NCBI RefSeq assembly: GCF_002128425.1
Contig: NZ_NESS01000005.1
Coordinates: 248,001-312,000, forward strand
Source: Gottfriedia acidiceleris
Lineage (GTDB): Bacteria > Bacillota > Bacilli > Bacillales > Bacillaceae_G
Length of the DNA: 64,000 bases
Reading direction: 5' to 3'
In this document: piece after piece, positions 17,889 to 29,387 of the stretch
Position numbering within the stretch: the first letter of the stretch is position 1
Layout: every line of letters starts with the position of its first letter
The notes under the pieces: generated by a model
The model's database searches: none
What the model was told of the DNA's origin: nothing
Seen by the model: only the letters and a program-made list of their open reading frames with translations
Program-made: the position numbers and the translations under genes

Positions 17889-19859
17889 TTAATTCGATGG
17901 ATAAGGTACATCTCTTTCTGCAATAACTTGACCATCTTTAACAATTTTATAGGAAGCAGTTTGTCCAGGATCAATTGTCACTTCTACTGGTATAGTAGTT
18001 GTTTCGGTGATCGATTTTGAAATTGCAGGTTTTTCACCATTATTATTTTTATCCCTAATAAATACCTCAATTAGCTGAGGTGAACCAGGATTGGTTGGGT
18101 TATATGGTACTTGTACATTGATTGTTACTTTTTTCGTCTTTTCTTTTTGTTTTCCAGAAGAAATAACGACATTTAATGTATCCCCTTCTTTTACTGCAAC
18201 GTTAGCAGATGGAGATTGAGAAATAACATGATTTTCAGCAACTGTTCCAGAATCTTCTTTGGTTACGTTAAGCTTTAGGTTATTATCACCTGCATAGGTT
18301 TCAACATCTTTTCTAGACCATCCTTTTAAGTCACGAAGAGTGATTGTAGATGACCCTTTACTAATCCATACATTTAAATCTGTTTCTGATGGAACGACTT
18401 CAGCCCCCATATTCGGAGATTGGTCGATTATTTCACCTTCACGTTCATCACTTTCGATAAAATGCGTTGAAACAGAGCGATAATCGTCTTGTAATCTAGA
18501 TTTTATCGTGTTGTATTGGAAACCTTTTAGGTCTTCCATCTCGTTACTTTTTTTACCTTTTGATTTATAAATTGTTATCGATGAATTTTCTTTAACCGTT
18601 TCTCCAATATTTGGAGAAGTTTTTACTACTTTTCCTTCATCAACTTCATCATCAAAAATTTCTTTTGGATCGCTTATCTTTAGCCCTTTTGATGCAAGCA
18701 GTGTAACCGCACTTTCGTAAGTCATATCTTTAACATCTGGAATTTTTACATCTTCAGGTAAGAATAATGCAGGAATCAATGTTATAGCTAACAAACCACC
18801 AATTAAAAGTGCAATAAATGTACCAATAATAAACTTTGCGAATGAATTTTTCTTCTTCCGTTTTAAGTTATCCGGTTCTTTTTTGACAGGTTCTTTTTCT
18901 TTGGTTGATATTTTCTTTGTCGGTACGACAACAGTATCATCATTAGTTGATACAGGAATATCCTTTATGATCGGAATTACCTTTGTTTCATCATCATTTG
19001 TAGGGATCACAAAAGGTTTTTCATTCATACGATTACTATCTAAAGCAGTTTGTAAATCTAGCTTCATATCATCTGCTGTATCATATCGATAAAAGATATC
19101 TTTGGCAGTAGCTTTTAAAACTATATTTTCAACGCTTTGTGGTATTTCAGGATTAAATTTTGTTGGTGGTGGAACTTCGCTTTGTAAATGTTTTAATGCA
19201 ATCGCAACTGCACTTTCACCTGAAAACGGTAGTTTTCCAGTTAAAAGCTCAAACATTACAATACCTAAAGAATAAATATCTGATTTTTTATTTGCAACCC
19301 CACCTCTTGCTTGTTCAGGTGAAAGGTAATGAACAGAACCAAGTACTGAATTTGTTTGCGTAATTGTTGCTGCTGTCGAAGCTGTTGCAATTCCAAAATC
19401 AGTTACTTTTACATTTCCTTCATTATTAATTAATATGTTTTGCGGTTTTACATCTCTATGAACGATTTGAAAATGATGCGCATGCGCTAAAGCTGAGGCT
19501 AATTGTTCCATAATCCTCAATACTTCTTTTGGTTTTATTGGTGTATGATGCTGAATATACTCCTTTAAAGTATCACCTTCAACGTATTCCATAACGATAT
19601 ATTGTAATCCATCTTCTTCCCCAACGTCATATGAGCTTACGATATTTGGATGAGCTAGTGACGTAACTGAATATGCTTCACGTTGAAATCTTCTTAAGAA
19701 ATCAGGGTCGTTTGAGAAATCAGCTTTTAACATTTTTACAGCTACATCTCGATCTAGTATCATATCACGGGCTAAATAAACGTTTGCCATACCACCACTA
19801 CCAATTAATTTTAAGATCTTATATCGGTCGTTTAGGCGTCTACCAATAATCACGCTCAT
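17889..19859 (-). CDS. prkC: Ser/Thr protein kinase PrkC with PASTA domains
   Basis: Membrane kinase that senses muropeptides and phosphorylates cell-wall, translation and germination targets. It has 656 residues. The cytosolic kinase domain (about 10-270) has a glycine loop at 20-27, catalytic Lys42, HRDVKPQN with Asp136, and DFG at 154-156. A linker follows, one membrane helix (about 341-367), three PASTA repeats (about 373-580) and a C-terminal beta domain. The ATG at 19859 has the best spacing from AAAGGG; two in-frame codons just before it are alternatives. It overlaps the prpC stop region. Confidence 0.96.
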   Translation of the reverse strand: MSVIIGRRLNDRYKILKLIGSGGMANVYLARDMILDRDVAVKMLKADFSNDPDFLRRFQREAYSVTSLAHPNIVSSYDVGEEDGLQYIVMEYVEGDTLKEYIQHHTPIKPKEVLRIMEQLASALAHAHHFQIVHRDVKPQNILINNEGNVKVTDFGIATASTAATITQTNSVLGSVHYLSPEQARGGVANKKSDIYSLGIVMFELLTGKLPFSGESAVAIALKHLQSEVPPPTKFNPEIPQSVENIVLKATAKDIFYRYDTADDMKLDLQTALDSNRMNEKPFVIPTNDDETKVIPIIKDIPVSTNDDTVVVPTKKISTKEKEPVKKEPDNLKRKKKNSFAKFIIGTFIALLIGGLLAITLIPALFLPEDVKIPDVKDMTYESAVTLLASKGLKISDPKEIFDDEVDEGKVVKTSPNIGETVKENSSITIYKSKGKKSNEMEDLKGFQYNTIKSRLQDDYRSVSTHFIESDEREGEIIDQSPNMGAEVVPSETDLNVWISKGSSTITLRDLKGWSRKDVETYAGDNNLKLNVTKEDSGTVAENHVISQSPSANVAVKEGDTLNVVISSGKQKEKTKKVTINVQVPYNPTNPGSPQLIEVFIRDKNNNGEKPAISKSITETTTIPVEVTIDPGQTASYKIVKDGQVIAERDVPYPSN

Positions 19860-19861
19860 CA

Positions 19862-20614
19862 TCACCCTTTCTCTATATCTCTAGGCTCAAACTTAATAAT
19901 GGCAAGTGTGATATTATCTTCTCCACCAAGATCATTTGCGAGTGAAATCAACTGGTTACCGAGAATTTCTATTGGTAGATTTTCATTTAATTTTTCATAA
20001 AAAAGTTCATTTGATATTTTATTCGATAAACCATCTGAACATAAAATGATTAAATCATCTTCTTCCCAAGTTAAAGTTTTAATATCAACATCAACCGTTT
20101 CCTCTGTACCAAGTGCTCGCGTAATAACATTTTTACGAGGATGAATTTCTGCATCCTCCATCGAAATTTGCCCGAATTTAACGAGTTCAGCGACGAAAGT
20201 GTGATCATCTGTTATTTGCTTAAACCCTTCATCATTCCTCAAATAACTTCTACTATCACCTATATGTGCAATCGTAAAAAATAAAGGAGTACAAATAATC
20301 GCTTCAAGGGTAGTCCCCATACCCTTGCACTCTTCATTTTGCTCTGAATGAACTAATAAGTTTGTATTTAATTGTGCTACAATATTTTTTAGCCATGATT
20401 CGGCTTCTATTGGTGTTTCAAAATTACTAGTATTTTTCCACTCTGCTTCGAGGAAATTGATCGCCATCATACTTGCAACTTCACCAGCTAAATGACCACC
20501 CATTCCGTCAGCAACTACAGCTAATACGATTCCTAAATCGTTCGTAAATATACCTACGCTATCTTCATTATGCTCTCGAACTTTCCCCGTATCAGTTTGA
20601 AAAAAAGTTTGCAT
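19862..20614 (-). CDS. prpC: PP2C-family protein phosphatase PrpC
   Basis: Metal-dependent phosphatase that reverses PrkC phosphorylation. It has 250 residues: the N-terminal TDTGKVREHNEDS, VVADGMGGHLAGEVAS with the metal-binding aspartate, IGDSRSYL, LCSDGLSN and GGEDNITLAI near the end. The start at 20614 (MQTFFQTDTG) is chosen for GAGGTG upstream; the longer frame extends into rlmN. It lies four bases after rlmN and runs into prkC, so the phosphatase and kinase are coupled. Confidence 0.96.
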   Translation of the reverse strand: MQTFFQTDTGKVREHNEDSVGIFTNDLGIVLAVVADGMGGHLAGEVASMMAINFLEAEWKNTSNFETPIEAESWLKNIVAQLNTNLLVHSEQNEECKGMGTTLEAIICTPLFFTIAHIGDSRSYLRNDEGFKQITDDHTFVAELVKFGQISMEDAEIHPRKNVITRALGTEETVDVDIKTLTWEEDDLIILCSDGLSNKISNELFYEKLNENLPIEILGNQLISLANDLGGEDNITLAIIKFEPRDIEKG

Positions 20615-20618
20615 TCTT

Positions 20619-21710
20619 TCACCTCGTCTCCTCTTTACGCTCCTTTGCACGCAACTGTCCACAAGCTGCATCTATATCATGACCTTGTTCACGACGAATT
20701 GTAACATTAACTCCATTATTTTTTAGTACTTTTTCAAATGCAAAAATTTGTTCCTTAGGAGTTCTTACGTAATCTCTTTCAGGTACATAGTTTACCGGAA
20801 TTAAATTAACATGACATTTAACTCCTTTAAGTAACTTAGAAAGTTCTTCTGCATGCTCAACTTGATCATTTTCACCACCGAATAAACCATATTCAAACGT
20901 TACACGTCTACCTGTCTTTTCAACATAGTAACGTACAGCGTCCATTAAATCCGGTAATTTATATGCACGATTAATTGGCATTAATTTAGAACGCAACTCA
21001 CTGTTAGGAGCATGTAATGAAATCGCGAAATTAATTTGAAGCCCTTCATCTGCAAAGTTATAGATTTTTGGAATGATTCCACTTGTTGATACTGTAATAT
21101 GTCTTGCACCAATGTTAAGACCTTTATCAGAATTAACAATTCTTAAGAAATCCATTAAACCATTATAGTTATCAAATGGCTCGCCTATACCCATAACTAC
21201 GATTGAGCTAACTCTTTCTTCAACTTCATCAATAGCACGTTGTACTTCTAATACTTGTGCAACGATTTCACCAGCTTCAAGATTTCGTTTTAAACCGCCA
21301 AGAGTTGATGCACAAAAAGTACATCCAATTCGACAACCAACTTGTGTCGTTACACATACAGAATTGCCATAATTATGTCTCATTAAAACAGTTTCAATCG
21401 AATATCCGTCATGTAACTCAAATAAAAACTTCATAGTACCATCTGAAGAGGTTTGTTTAACTAATGTTTTTAATGTCGTTATTGTAAAATTCTCTTCAAG
21501 TAACATACGTAGATCTTTTGGAATATTTTGCATTTCTTCAAAGCTTTCAACTCGTTGTACGTATAGCCAATTATAAATTTGCTTAGCACGGAAAGCCTGC
21601 TGCTTTTGCGCCTTTAACCAATCCTCTATATCACTCACTTTTAACGAGTAAATTGAGGGCTTATGAGTTTTTTCTATTTTGACTGAATTTGTAGTATTTT
21701 CTAATTTCAA
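20619..21710 (-). CDS. rlmN: Dual-specificity 23S rRNA/tRNA methyltransferase RlmN
   Basis: Radical-SAM enzyme that makes 2-methyladenosine in 23S rRNA and some tRNAs. It has 363 residues. The iron-sulfur motif CxxxCxxC is at Cys126, Cys130 and Cys133 ([11 protein letters not shown]). [12 protein letters not shown] and the catalytic C-terminal cysteine (DAACGQLR) are present. The start is TTG with AAGGTG upstream, which overlaps the end of rsmB; the next gene, prpC, starts four bases on. Confidence 0.96.
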   Translation of the reverse strand: MKLENTTNSVKIEKTHKPSIYSLKVSDIEDWLKAQKQQAFRAKQIYNWLYVQRVESFEEMQNIPKDLRMLLEENFTITTLKTLVKQTSSDGTMKFLFELHDGYSIETVLMRHNYGNSVCVTTQVGCRIGCTFCASTLGGLKRNLEAGEIVAQVLEVQRAIDEVEERVSSIVVMGIGEPFDNYNGLMDFLRIVNSDKGLNIGARHITVSTSGIIPKIYNFADEGLQINFAISLHAPNSELRSKLMPINRAYKLPDLMDAVRYYVEKTGRRVTFEYGLFGGENDQVEHAEELSKLLKGVKCHVNLIPVNYVPERDYVRTPKEQIFAFEKVLKNNGVNVTIRREQGHDIDAACGQLRAKERKEETR

Positions 21711-21712
21711 CG

Positions 21713-23059
21713 TTACACCTTCTTCCTTAATCTTGCAATAAAAAATCCATCCGTTCCAAAATAATGTGGTAGTAGCTGTACATACCCTTTTTGAACCGAT
21801 TTATTTTTATTTAATTTTTCCGGAACATAATCAATTAATGAATGATCTAATTCATAATCAAGATGCTCGTCTAAAAAAGCTTCAACAACATCAATATTTT
21901 CTTCATGTCCAACTGTACAAGTACTATATACTAAAGTTCCACCTGGCTTAACTAGCTTTGAAGCTTCGTCTAATATAGACTTCTGAACTCTTTGTAAATT
22001 TGTCACATCAGTAGCATTCTTTTTTAATAAAATATCTGGCTTCCGACGAATAACCCCTAAACCAGAACATGGTGCATCAACTAATACTTTATCAAATAAT
22101 CTTCCTTCAAACTCTTCAGGTGCATTTCTTGCATCAAGAGCTTTCGTTTCTATATTATCTAACCCTAAACGATTAGCTTGTTCTTTTATTAACTTTACTT
22201 TATGCTTGTGTAAATCTAATGAAGTGACTGATCCAGTACCGCCTAACAATTCAGCAATATGTGTTGATTTCCCACCAGGTGCTGCACAAGTATCTAATAT
22301 ATCGTCACCCTTTTTAACACCAAGTACTTGTGCAACTAACATCGAACTCTCATCTTGAATTGATAGAAAACCTTCTTTAAATGCATTCGTATGAGCAACA
22401 TTTCCTTTTTGGATTTCTATTGCAAATGGGGACAGTTTTCCTTCCTTGACCTGTACTCCTTCATCTTCAAGCATTTTGAGTACTTCTTCTCTTGAAGCTT
22501 TCATTGTATTAACTCTTGCAGTTTGAAACGGTGGAAGTATGTTCTCTTCACACATTTTTCTCGTTTCTTCCACTCCGAATTCTTTTACCCATTGTTCAAT
22601 TAACCAGTTAGGATGATTCGTTTCAATTGAAAGCTTTTCGATTGGGTCCTTTATTTCATCGATTGATCGTAAACCATTTCTTTGAATATTTCTTAAAACC
22701 CCATTTACTAAAGAAGCAATCCCTTTATGGCCTCGCTTTTTAGCAATATTAACAGCTTCATTTAAAACTGCGTGAGCAGGTATACGATCTAAAAAATGCA
22801 ATTGATATAATGAAAGTTTTATTAATATATAAACCCATTCTTCTAATTTCTTCTGATTTTTTATGAATGGTTCTAAATAAAAATCTAATAATTGATCTCT
22901 TTGGATTGTTCCATAGATTATTTCTGTTAATAGTCCCGAATCAGCAGAAGATAAATCATTCTTTTGAATATAGTTATTTACTAACAAATTACTATACGAT
23001 TGATTTTTATAAACTGAAAGAAGTGCCTCTAAAGCAATCTCTCGTACATTTTTACTCAT
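21713..23059 (-). CDS. rsmB: 16S rRNA (cytosine-967-C5)-methyltransferase RsmB
   Basis: Methylates C967 of 16S rRNA with S-adenosylmethionine. It has 448 residues: an N-terminal NusB-like domain (1-140), then a Rossmann methyltransferase with [15 protein letters not shown], the [15 protein letters not shown] loop and [10 protein letters not shown] carrying the two active cysteines. It is one base from fmt and two from rlmN, in a tightly packed translation cluster. Confidence 0.96.
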   Translation of the reverse strand: MSKNVREIALEALLSVYKNQSYSNLLVNNYIQKNDLSSADSGLLTEIIYGTIQRDQLLDFYLEPFIKNQKKLEEWVYILIKLSLYQLHFLDRIPAHAVLNEAVNIAKKRGHKGIASLVNGVLRNIQRNGLRSIDEIKDPIEKLSIETNHPNWLIEQWVKEFGVEETRKMCEENILPPFQTARVNTMKASREEVLKMLEDEGVQVKEGKLSPFAIEIQKGNVAHTNAFKEGFLSIQDESSMLVAQVLGVKKGDDILDTCAAPGGKSTHIAELLGGTGSVTSLDLHKHKVKLIKEQANRLGLDNIETKALDARNAPEEFEGRLFDKVLVDAPCSGLGVIRRKPDILLKKNATDVTNLQRVQKSILDEASKLVKPGGTLVYSTCTVGHEENIDVVEAFLDEHLDYELDHSLIDYVPEKLNKNKSVQKGYVQLLPHYFGTDGFFIARLRKKV

Positions 23060-23060
23060 G

Positions 23061-24005
23061 TTATTCTCCTAACTTCATTCCACGTTCAATAAAAGAACCT
23101 GCACCATTAATATATTGCTTTGCTTCCATTCGCTTTTTACCAGCAGGCTGTAAATCAGTAATTTTGATAGCAGTATCATTACCTGTTGCCACTAGTATGC
23201 CATCGTTTATTACATCAATTATTTCACCTGGAGTAGAATTTTGATTCGTTTTTACTTTTTCACCCCACCAAACTTTTAAAACTTCTCCGTTTAATGTAGT
23301 ATAAGCTACTGGCCAAGGGTGTAAACCTCTTACGTGATTATAAATCTCTTCACCAGTTTTTGGCCAATTAATTTGTTCTTCTTCACGCTTAATATTCTTT
23401 GCAAAGCTTACTTTACTTTCATCTTGCTTCTCTGCAGTAATTTCACCTTTTAATAATGGTGGAATTGTTTCTGAAAGTAAATTTGCACCAGCAATGCTTA
23501 ATTTATCGTGAAGCGTTCCAACGTGATCTTTTTCTTCAATTGGAACAACAACTTTCGCTAACATATCACCAGCATCTAACTTTTCAACCATATACATTAT
23601 CGTTACACCAGTCTCACTCTTACCTTGTATAATTGAATAATGAATTGGAGCTCCACCACGTAATTCTGGTAGCAATGAAGCATGTACATTTATACAACCA
23701 AATTTAGGAGCTTCAAGAATATCTGTAGGAAGAATTTGTCCAAAAGCTGCAGTGACAATTAAATCTGGCTTCAATGCCAACACTTTTTCTGTTTCTTCTG
23801 GAAGTCTTATTTTTTCTGGTTGTAAAACTGGAATATTATATTTTAAAGCCTCTACTTTAACAGGAGGCGGAGTTAGCACTCTTTTTCGACCAACAGGACG
23901 ATCTGGCTGAGTTACTACACCTACTACATCATATCCTTCTTCAATTAATCTTCTTAAAACAGGAACAGAAAAATCTGGCGTCCCCATAAAAACGATCTTT
24001 GTCAT
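23061..24005 (-). CDS. fmt: Methionyl-tRNA formyltransferase
   Basis: Formylates initiator methionyl-tRNA. It has 314 residues with an N-terminal formyl-transfer domain starting [17 protein letters not shown]. The catalytic region has [16 protein letters not shown] (folate/formyl site). The C-terminal OB domain is at about 205-310. It lies eight bases after def, the usual def-fmt pair that adds and removes the formyl group. Confidence 0.97.
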   Translation of the reverse strand: MTKIVFMGTPDFSVPVLRRLIEEGYDVVGVVTQPDRPVGRKRVLTPPPVKVEALKYNIPVLQPEKIRLPEETEKVLALKPDLIVTAAFGQILPTDILEAPKFGCINVHASLLPELRGGAPIHYSIIQGKSETGVTIMYMVEKLDAGDMLAKVVVPIEEKDHVGTLHDKLSIAGANLLSETIPPLLKGEITAEKQDESKVSFAKNIKREEEQINWPKTGEEIYNHVRGLHPWPVAYTTLNGEVLKVWWGEKVKTNQNSTPGEIIDVINDGILVATGNDTAIKITDLQPAGKKRMEAKQYINGAGSFIERGMKLGE

Positions 24006-24013
24006 TTTTTTGC

Positions 24014-24487
24014 CTACCCTTCTAATTCACTTTCTTCATAGTATTTTGAGACTTTAGAAGTGAATAAAACTCCATTTAAATGATCAATTTCATGTAAAAG
24101 TGCACGAGCTAAAAATCCACGAGCTTCTATAATAAAATATTTTCCACGTTTATTTTGCGCTTTAATTTTTGCATAGCTAGGTCTTGTTACATCACCATAT
24201 AAGTTAGGGAAACTTAAACAACCTTCAACATCAGTTTGCTCGCCTTTTGTTTCCATTACGATTGGATTAATTAAATCGATTCTTCCATTCTCATCTTCAA
24301 CATCAACTACTGCTACTTGTTGCAAAATTCCAACTTGTGGAGCTGCTAATCCAACTCCATCTGCTGCCAGCATTGTCTCATACATGTTATTTAAAAGTTT
24401 TACTAAATTTTTATCAAATGACGTTACTTTTTCACAAGCTGTTTCAAGTACTTCATTTGGATATTCTACTATTTTTAATAAAGCCAA
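24014..24487 (-). CDS. def: Peptide deformylase
   Basis: Removes the N-formyl group from nascent proteins. It has 157 residues with all three motifs: GVGLAAPQ at 44-51, EGCLSF with the metal-binding Cys90, and HEIDH with His132, Glu133 and His136. The TTG start at 24487 ([10 protein letters not shown]) is chosen because AGGAG is eight bases upstream. A GTG two codons earlier lies only two bases after that site. It lies between priA and fmt. Confidence 0.95.
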   Translation of the reverse strand: MALLKIVEYPNEVLETACEKVTSFDKNLVKLLNNMYETMLAADGVGLAAPQVGILQQVAVVDVEDENGRIDLINPIVMETKGEQTDVEGCLSFPNLYGDVTRPSYAKIKAQNKRGKYFIIEARGFLARALLHEIDHLNGVLFTSKVSKYYEESELEG

Positions 24488-24540
24488 TTTCACAACTCCT
24501 ATCTTGATTGTACGTTTAATTTTATTTCTATAAAAAGGTC

Positions 24541-24586
24541 TTTGTCTTATGCTTGTCGGGGCTGAGCAAACGCCTTCCGCTTTTCG
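24541..24586. repeat. Short interspersed repeat-like element between priA and def
   Basis: A 46-bp stretch that begins TTTGTCTTATGCTTGTCGGG and ends CGCCTTCCGCTTTTCG is distinctly GC-richer than its surroundings and abuts the priA stop codon. I recall closely similar sequences recurring between genes in several Bacillus genomes, but that is memory and not a search. Only one copy lies in this window. Confidence 0.4.
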
Positions 24587-26986
24587 TTACATAAACATTG
24601 TAGGTTGAAAGTCGATTGTTAATTGTAGTTTGCCTTTGTCCGTTTCGTCTTGGTAGTATTGTTGAATTTTGTTTAGCACGTCATAGAGTGCAGGTTCAGA
24701 TTTGTATTTTATCACACATTGATAACGGAAATGGTCTTTTATTTTTGCGATTGGTGATGCTACTGGGCCTAGTACAATTGACCCTTCTGATAAGTATTCT
24801 CTTAAATAGCCTGCAATTTGTTCGCTTACTTTTACTGTTTTGATTAAATCATTATGGGCTATTGATATTAAAACTAAATAATAAAAAGGTGGATATCGAA
24901 ATGAGCGTCTTATTTTCATTTCTTCTTCATAAAACGCAACATAGTTCTGTGTTTTAGCTAATTCAATACTATAATGCTCTGGCGAATATGTTTGTATTAC
25001 TACTTCACCTGGTTTTTCATGACGACCAGCTCTTCCACTTACTTGGGTCAATAGGCTAAATGTTCGCTCACTTGCTCTGAAATCTGGTAAATGGAGTGAA
25101 CTATCTGCTGCTAAAACACCAACTAATGTAACATTCGGAAAATCAAGTCCTTTTGCAATCATCTGTGTACCTAGTAATATATCAGCCTCACCGTTACCAA
25201 ATTGCTTAAGCATTTTTTCGTGGGCACCTTTACGACTAGTCGTATCATTATCCATTCTAATTACTCTTGCTTCTGGATAGGTTTTTGTAATAGCTTCCTC
25301 TACCTTCTGCGTCCCAGTTCCAAAAAATCGAATATGTTCACTTTGGCAAGATGGGCATTGCTTTGGCATATATGTTTCATATCCGCAATAATGACATTTT
25401 AAATGATGATTATGTTTATGATAAGTTAAGGAAACCTCACAATGGGGGCACTGAATTGTGTAACCACAATCTCTACACATAACAAACGAAGAATAGCCTC
25501 GACGGTTTAAAAATAAGATGATTTGTTCCTTCTTCTCTAATCGATCAATTATTTTTTCATGTAAAGCTGTAGAAAACATCGTACGATTACCGATTCTTAA
25601 CTGCTCTCTCATATCTACTATTTCTACTTCAGGTAATGGGCCTTGATTAACTCTTTTTGACATTGTATTTAACTCGTATACACCTTTACTGGCTCTTGCA
25701 AATGATTCTAGAGTAGGAGTCGCACTTCCTAAAACGATCGGACAATGATGATATTCTCCTCGCCAAATTGCAATATCTCTTGCATGGTATCTTGGATGTT
25801 CATCTTGTTTATACGTCGTCTCATGTTCTTCATCAATGATAATCATTCCAATGTTTTCAAACGGTGCAAATATAGCTGAACGGGCACCCACTACTACCTT
25901 AACTTCTTTTCTTTGAATCTTTCTCCATTCATCATATTTCTCACCAATGGATAAGCCACTGTGTAAAACGGCAACATCGTTTCCAAATCGACTTTTAAAA
26001 CGCCCTACAATCTGTGGGGTAAGTGAAATTTCTGGAACTAATACAATTGCTTCTTTCCCTTTTGATAAGACCTCTTGAATGGCTTGTAAATAAACTTCTG
26101 TCTTTCCACTTCCTGTTACTCCATGTAAAAGATGAATCTTATTCTTTTTTTCATGAAATGAAGAAACGATTTGCTCAAATGCAATCTGTTGTTCTTCCAT
26201 TAGTGGTAAAGGCTTAGATCGTTCAATTTCCTTTCCTTCATAAGGATCACGATACACTTCAACTGTTTTAATTGTAATTACCTCATTTTTCTCCAATGTC
26301 TTTATAGGTGAATCAGTGATTCCAAGACATTCTTTTAACTCCTTCACACTTGTTTCACCATTCATACGTAAGTATTCAATGATGTCTTTTTGTTGTGGAG
26401 ATGAGATCAAAGGCAATTCTTCGTCTAATACCTTTAATAGAGATACTACACGTTCTGTTTTTTTATTTGCTTTATTTTTCACTTCATATTCAATTTCAAG
26501 CAATCCTTCTTTAATTGCTCGTTGTACTAATGATATTTTACTAACAAGACTTTCTATTTCAATCCATTCTCTTCTTTTAACGACAGAAAATAGATTTGCT
26601 AATTCAGGAACTAATTGATCTAAAGCTTCTTCAGATGTTACTTGAACATGTTTTTTATATACAGCTTTAATAGCCGTCGGAAGCATTGCTTGATATGCAG
26701 AAATAAAAAAACAAAGTGTTTTTTTAGATAGATAAGAACCTAAAAGAAGAAGTTCTTCTGTTAAAACTGGCATGACATCAAGAACTTCTTCGATTTCTTT
26801 AACCTTCTCCAAATTAGTTGTTTCTTTTATCGACAATACAAAACCTTGAACTTTCCTTGGCCCAAATGGAACAATTACACGCATTCCAGGTTGTATTGCA
26901 TCCTGCCACCTAGTTGGTACTTTATAATCAAAAGGACGGTCTGTTTGTCTGACTGATACATCAACTAAAACTGATGCGTATGTCAT
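24587..26986 (-). CDS. priA: Primosomal protein / replication restart helicase PriA
   Basis: Reloads the replisome at stalled forks. It has 799 residues: an N-terminal 3'-DNA-binding domain (VDVSVRQTDRPFDYKVP), Walker A GVTGSGKTEVYL, the DEEH box in IIDEEHETTYKQ, and a zinc-binding insertion with four CxxC pairs (CRDC, CPHC, CHYC, CPSC). The C-terminal helicase lobe ends with SGRAGRHEKPG. Its start overlaps coaBC by four bases. Confidence 0.97.
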   Translation of the reverse strand: MTYASVLVDVSVRQTDRPFDYKVPTRWQDAIQPGMRVIVPFGPRKVQGFVLSIKETTNLEKVKEIEEVLDVMPVLTEELLLLGSYLSKKTLCFFISAYQAMLPTAIKAVYKKHVQVTSEEALDQLVPELANLFSVVKRREWIEIESLVSKISLVQRAIKEGLLEIEYEVKNKANKKTERVVSLLKVLDEELPLISSPQQKDIIEYLRMNGETSVKELKECLGITDSPIKTLEKNEVITIKTVEVYRDPYEGKEIERSKPLPLMEEQQIAFEQIVSSFHEKKNKIHLLHGVTGSGKTEVYLQAIQEVLSKGKEAIVLVPEISLTPQIVGRFKSRFGNDVAVLHSGLSIGEKYDEWRKIQRKEVKVVVGARSAIFAPFENIGMIIIDEEHETTYKQDEHPRYHARDIAIWRGEYHHCPIVLGSATPTLESFARASKGVYELNTMSKRVNQGPLPEVEIVDMREQLRIGNRTMFSTALHEKIIDRLEKKEQIILFLNRRGYSSFVMCRDCGYTIQCPHCEVSLTYHKHNHHLKCHYCGYETYMPKQCPSCQSEHIRFFGTGTQKVEEAITKTYPEARVIRMDNDTTSRKGAHEKMLKQFGNGEADILLGTQMIAKGLDFPNVTLVGVLAADSSLHLPDFRASERTFSLLTQVSGRAGRHEKPGEVVIQTYSPEHYSIELAKTQNYVAFYEEEMKIRRSFRYPPFYYLVLISIAHNDLIKTVKVSEQIAGYLREYLSEGSIVLGPVASPIAKIKDHFRYQCVIKYKSEPALYDVLNKIQQYYQDETDKGKLQLTIDFQPTMFM

Positions 26987-28188
26987 CTTTCTACCTCATT
27001 TAATAAGTGATGAACTTCAAACAGTAACTCTTTTGCTACTTCTTTTTTACTCATTTTAGGAAGTGGCTTTACTTCACCATTCCGCTTAAAAATCGTTACA
27101 ATATTCGTATCAGATCCAAAACCAGCCCCAATTTTCGTAACATCATTTGCAACAATCATATCAGCATTTTTCTTTAATAGTTTACTCTTTGCATACTCAT
27201 CCACTTGGTCAGTTTCTGCAGCAAACCCTACTAAAATTTGATGTGTTTTATTTTGACCTAATGTTAATAGAATATCTTTCGTACGTTTAAAAGCAATTGA
27301 AAGATCACCCTCAGCTTTTTTCACTTTGTGATCATAAGTAGTTGAAGGTGTGTAATCTGCAACCGCTGCCGTTTTTATGACAACATCTGCCTCATCATAA
27401 TGAGACCAAATCGCTTCAAACATTTGCTCAGCAGACTCTGTTTGGATAACTTTACACCCTTTGGGTGGCATTAAATTAGTCGGTCCAGAAACAAGGATAA
27501 CCTCTGCTCCTAAAGAAACTGCAACTTCGGCGATACTATAGCCCATCTTACCCGTTGAATGATTTGAAACAAATCGAACTGGATCAATTTTTTCAACTGT
27601 TGGTCCGGCAGAAATGATAATTTTTTTACCATTTAATAATCCAACTTCTCTTTGGAAATGTGCATTGACAAATTGAACGATTTCTTCAGGCTCTGCTAAT
27701 CTACCTTTCCCTACATAGCCACAAGCTAAATACCCTTCATTTGGCTCAATAAATCGATGACCAATTTCTTTTAATACGTTCATATTTTTTTGTACAATCG
27801 GATGGTTATACATATTAACATTCATAGCTGGTGCAATCCAAACTGGTTTAGTTGCAGCTAGTAATGTTGCCTGAATCATTTCATCTCCAAGACCATTTGC
27901 TAATTTTCCAATTGTATTAGCAGTTGCTGGAGCAACGATTATTAAATCAGGCCAATCACCTAAATCAATATGTGCAATTTTCGAGCTATCTTTTTCATCA
28001 AAAGTATCTATATAAACATCATTTCTTGATAAAGCTTGAAACGTTAAAGGTGTCACAAATTTAGTTGCAGAAGGGCTCATCATTACTTTAACGTCATATC
28101 CTGCTTGTACTAGTTTACTTGTAAGTGCTGCTGCTTTATAGACCGCAATTCCACCTGTAACACATAGGAGAATCTTTTTTTGTTCCAC
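26983..28188 (-). CDS. coaBC: Bifunctional phosphopantothenoylcysteine decarboxylase/phosphopantothenate-cysteine ligase
   Basis: Carries out two successive steps of coenzyme A synthesis. It has 401 residues. The N-terminal FMN-binding CoaC half (1-185) has the catalytic His73 in HIDLG and Cys156 in ACGYVGKGRL. The C-terminal CoaB half starts at about 188 with ISAGPTVEKIDPVR and includes KKNADMIVANDV. The start is GTG. It is followed by priA with a four-base overlap, as in B. subtilis. Confidence 0.97.
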   Translation of the reverse strand: MEQKKILLCVTGGIAVYKAAALTSKLVQAGYDVKVMMSPSATKFVTPLTFQALSRNDVYIDTFDEKDSSKIAHIDLGDWPDLIIVAPATANTIGKLANGLGDEMIQATLLAATKPVWIAPAMNVNMYNHPIVQKNMNVLKEIGHRFIEPNEGYLACGYVGKGRLAEPEEIVQFVNAHFQREVGLLNGKKIIISAGPTVEKIDPVRFVSNHSTGKMGYSIAEVAVSLGAEVILVSGPTNLMPPKGCKVIQTESAEQMFEAIWSHYDEADVVIKTAAVADYTPSTTYDHKVKKAEGDLSIAFKRTKDILLTLGQNKTHQILVGFAAETDQVDEYAKSKLLKKNADMIVANDVTKIGAGFGSDTNIVTIFKRNGEVKPLPKMSKKEVAKELLFEVHHLLNEVER

Positions 28189-28553
28189 TCACCTTCACCC
28201 TTTCAAATCTTATTCTTTCTATATAAAATGTCAAAAAATAGGTCTTTTGGACTTTCTATGTCTAAGATACCACAAATATGTTTGAAATAAATGTTCTAAG
28301 CTTCAATAAAGAAAACCCGCGAATGGGCCTAAAACATCAAAGTCAGAAGCCTATTTGCACTCATCCTTTTTTTCTTTAATTAGCGCTTTTCGTCGCTTAA
28401 ATTACTAGCTGCCATTTTATCATAAAAATAAGACTGCCCCCATTTGTCTAATTACCACGAACTTTTAGGGGAGGTGTTAAACACCACGTTGTCCTTTCAG
28501 TCATATGGATAATTAGCAAATGTTTTGGGACAGCCTCATCACACAGTTAAATA
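28189..28553. other. 365-bp spacer between rpoZ and coaBC
   Basis: No gene is visible. The part nearest rpoZ (28424-28539) is a long imperfect inverted repeat: GACTGCCCCCATTTG on one side pairs with CAAATGTTTTGGGACAGCCT on the other. It encloses a smaller CACCTCCCC-type segment and a GGTGTTTAACACC palindrome (28474-28486). Read after rpoZ it could act as a terminator or be a decayed small mobile element. The remainder is AT-rich spacer that should hold the coaBC promoter. Confidence 0.45.
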
Positions 28554-28766
28554 TTAATCTTCTTTAACTTCTTCAAGTTTACGATAAGATAATAAACCAG
28601 CATTAATTTCTTCTAATGCTTTTCCTACAAATTTATCAGATATCGGTTTTTCAACACGAATATCTTTATTTACTTGCATTTCGCGAGCACGCTTTGAAGC
28701 AACTGTTACTAGCGTATATTTTGAATCTAATTTTGTTAATAAACGGTCAATCGAAGGATATAACAT
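28554..28766 (-). CDS. rpoZ: DNA-directed RNA polymerase omega subunit
   Basis: Small assembly subunit of RNA polymerase, 70 residues, starting [20 protein letters not shown], with the conserved ASKRAREM segment and a [15 protein letters not shown] region. It lies three bases after gmk and is probably cotranscribed. A long spacer with a large inverted repeat follows. Confidence 0.96.
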   Translation of the reverse strand: MLYPSIDRLLTKLDSKYTLVTVASKRAREMQVNKDIRVEKPISDKFVGKALEEINAGLLSYRKLEEVKED

Positions 28767-28769
28767 AGT

Positions 28770-29387
<618 letters not shown>

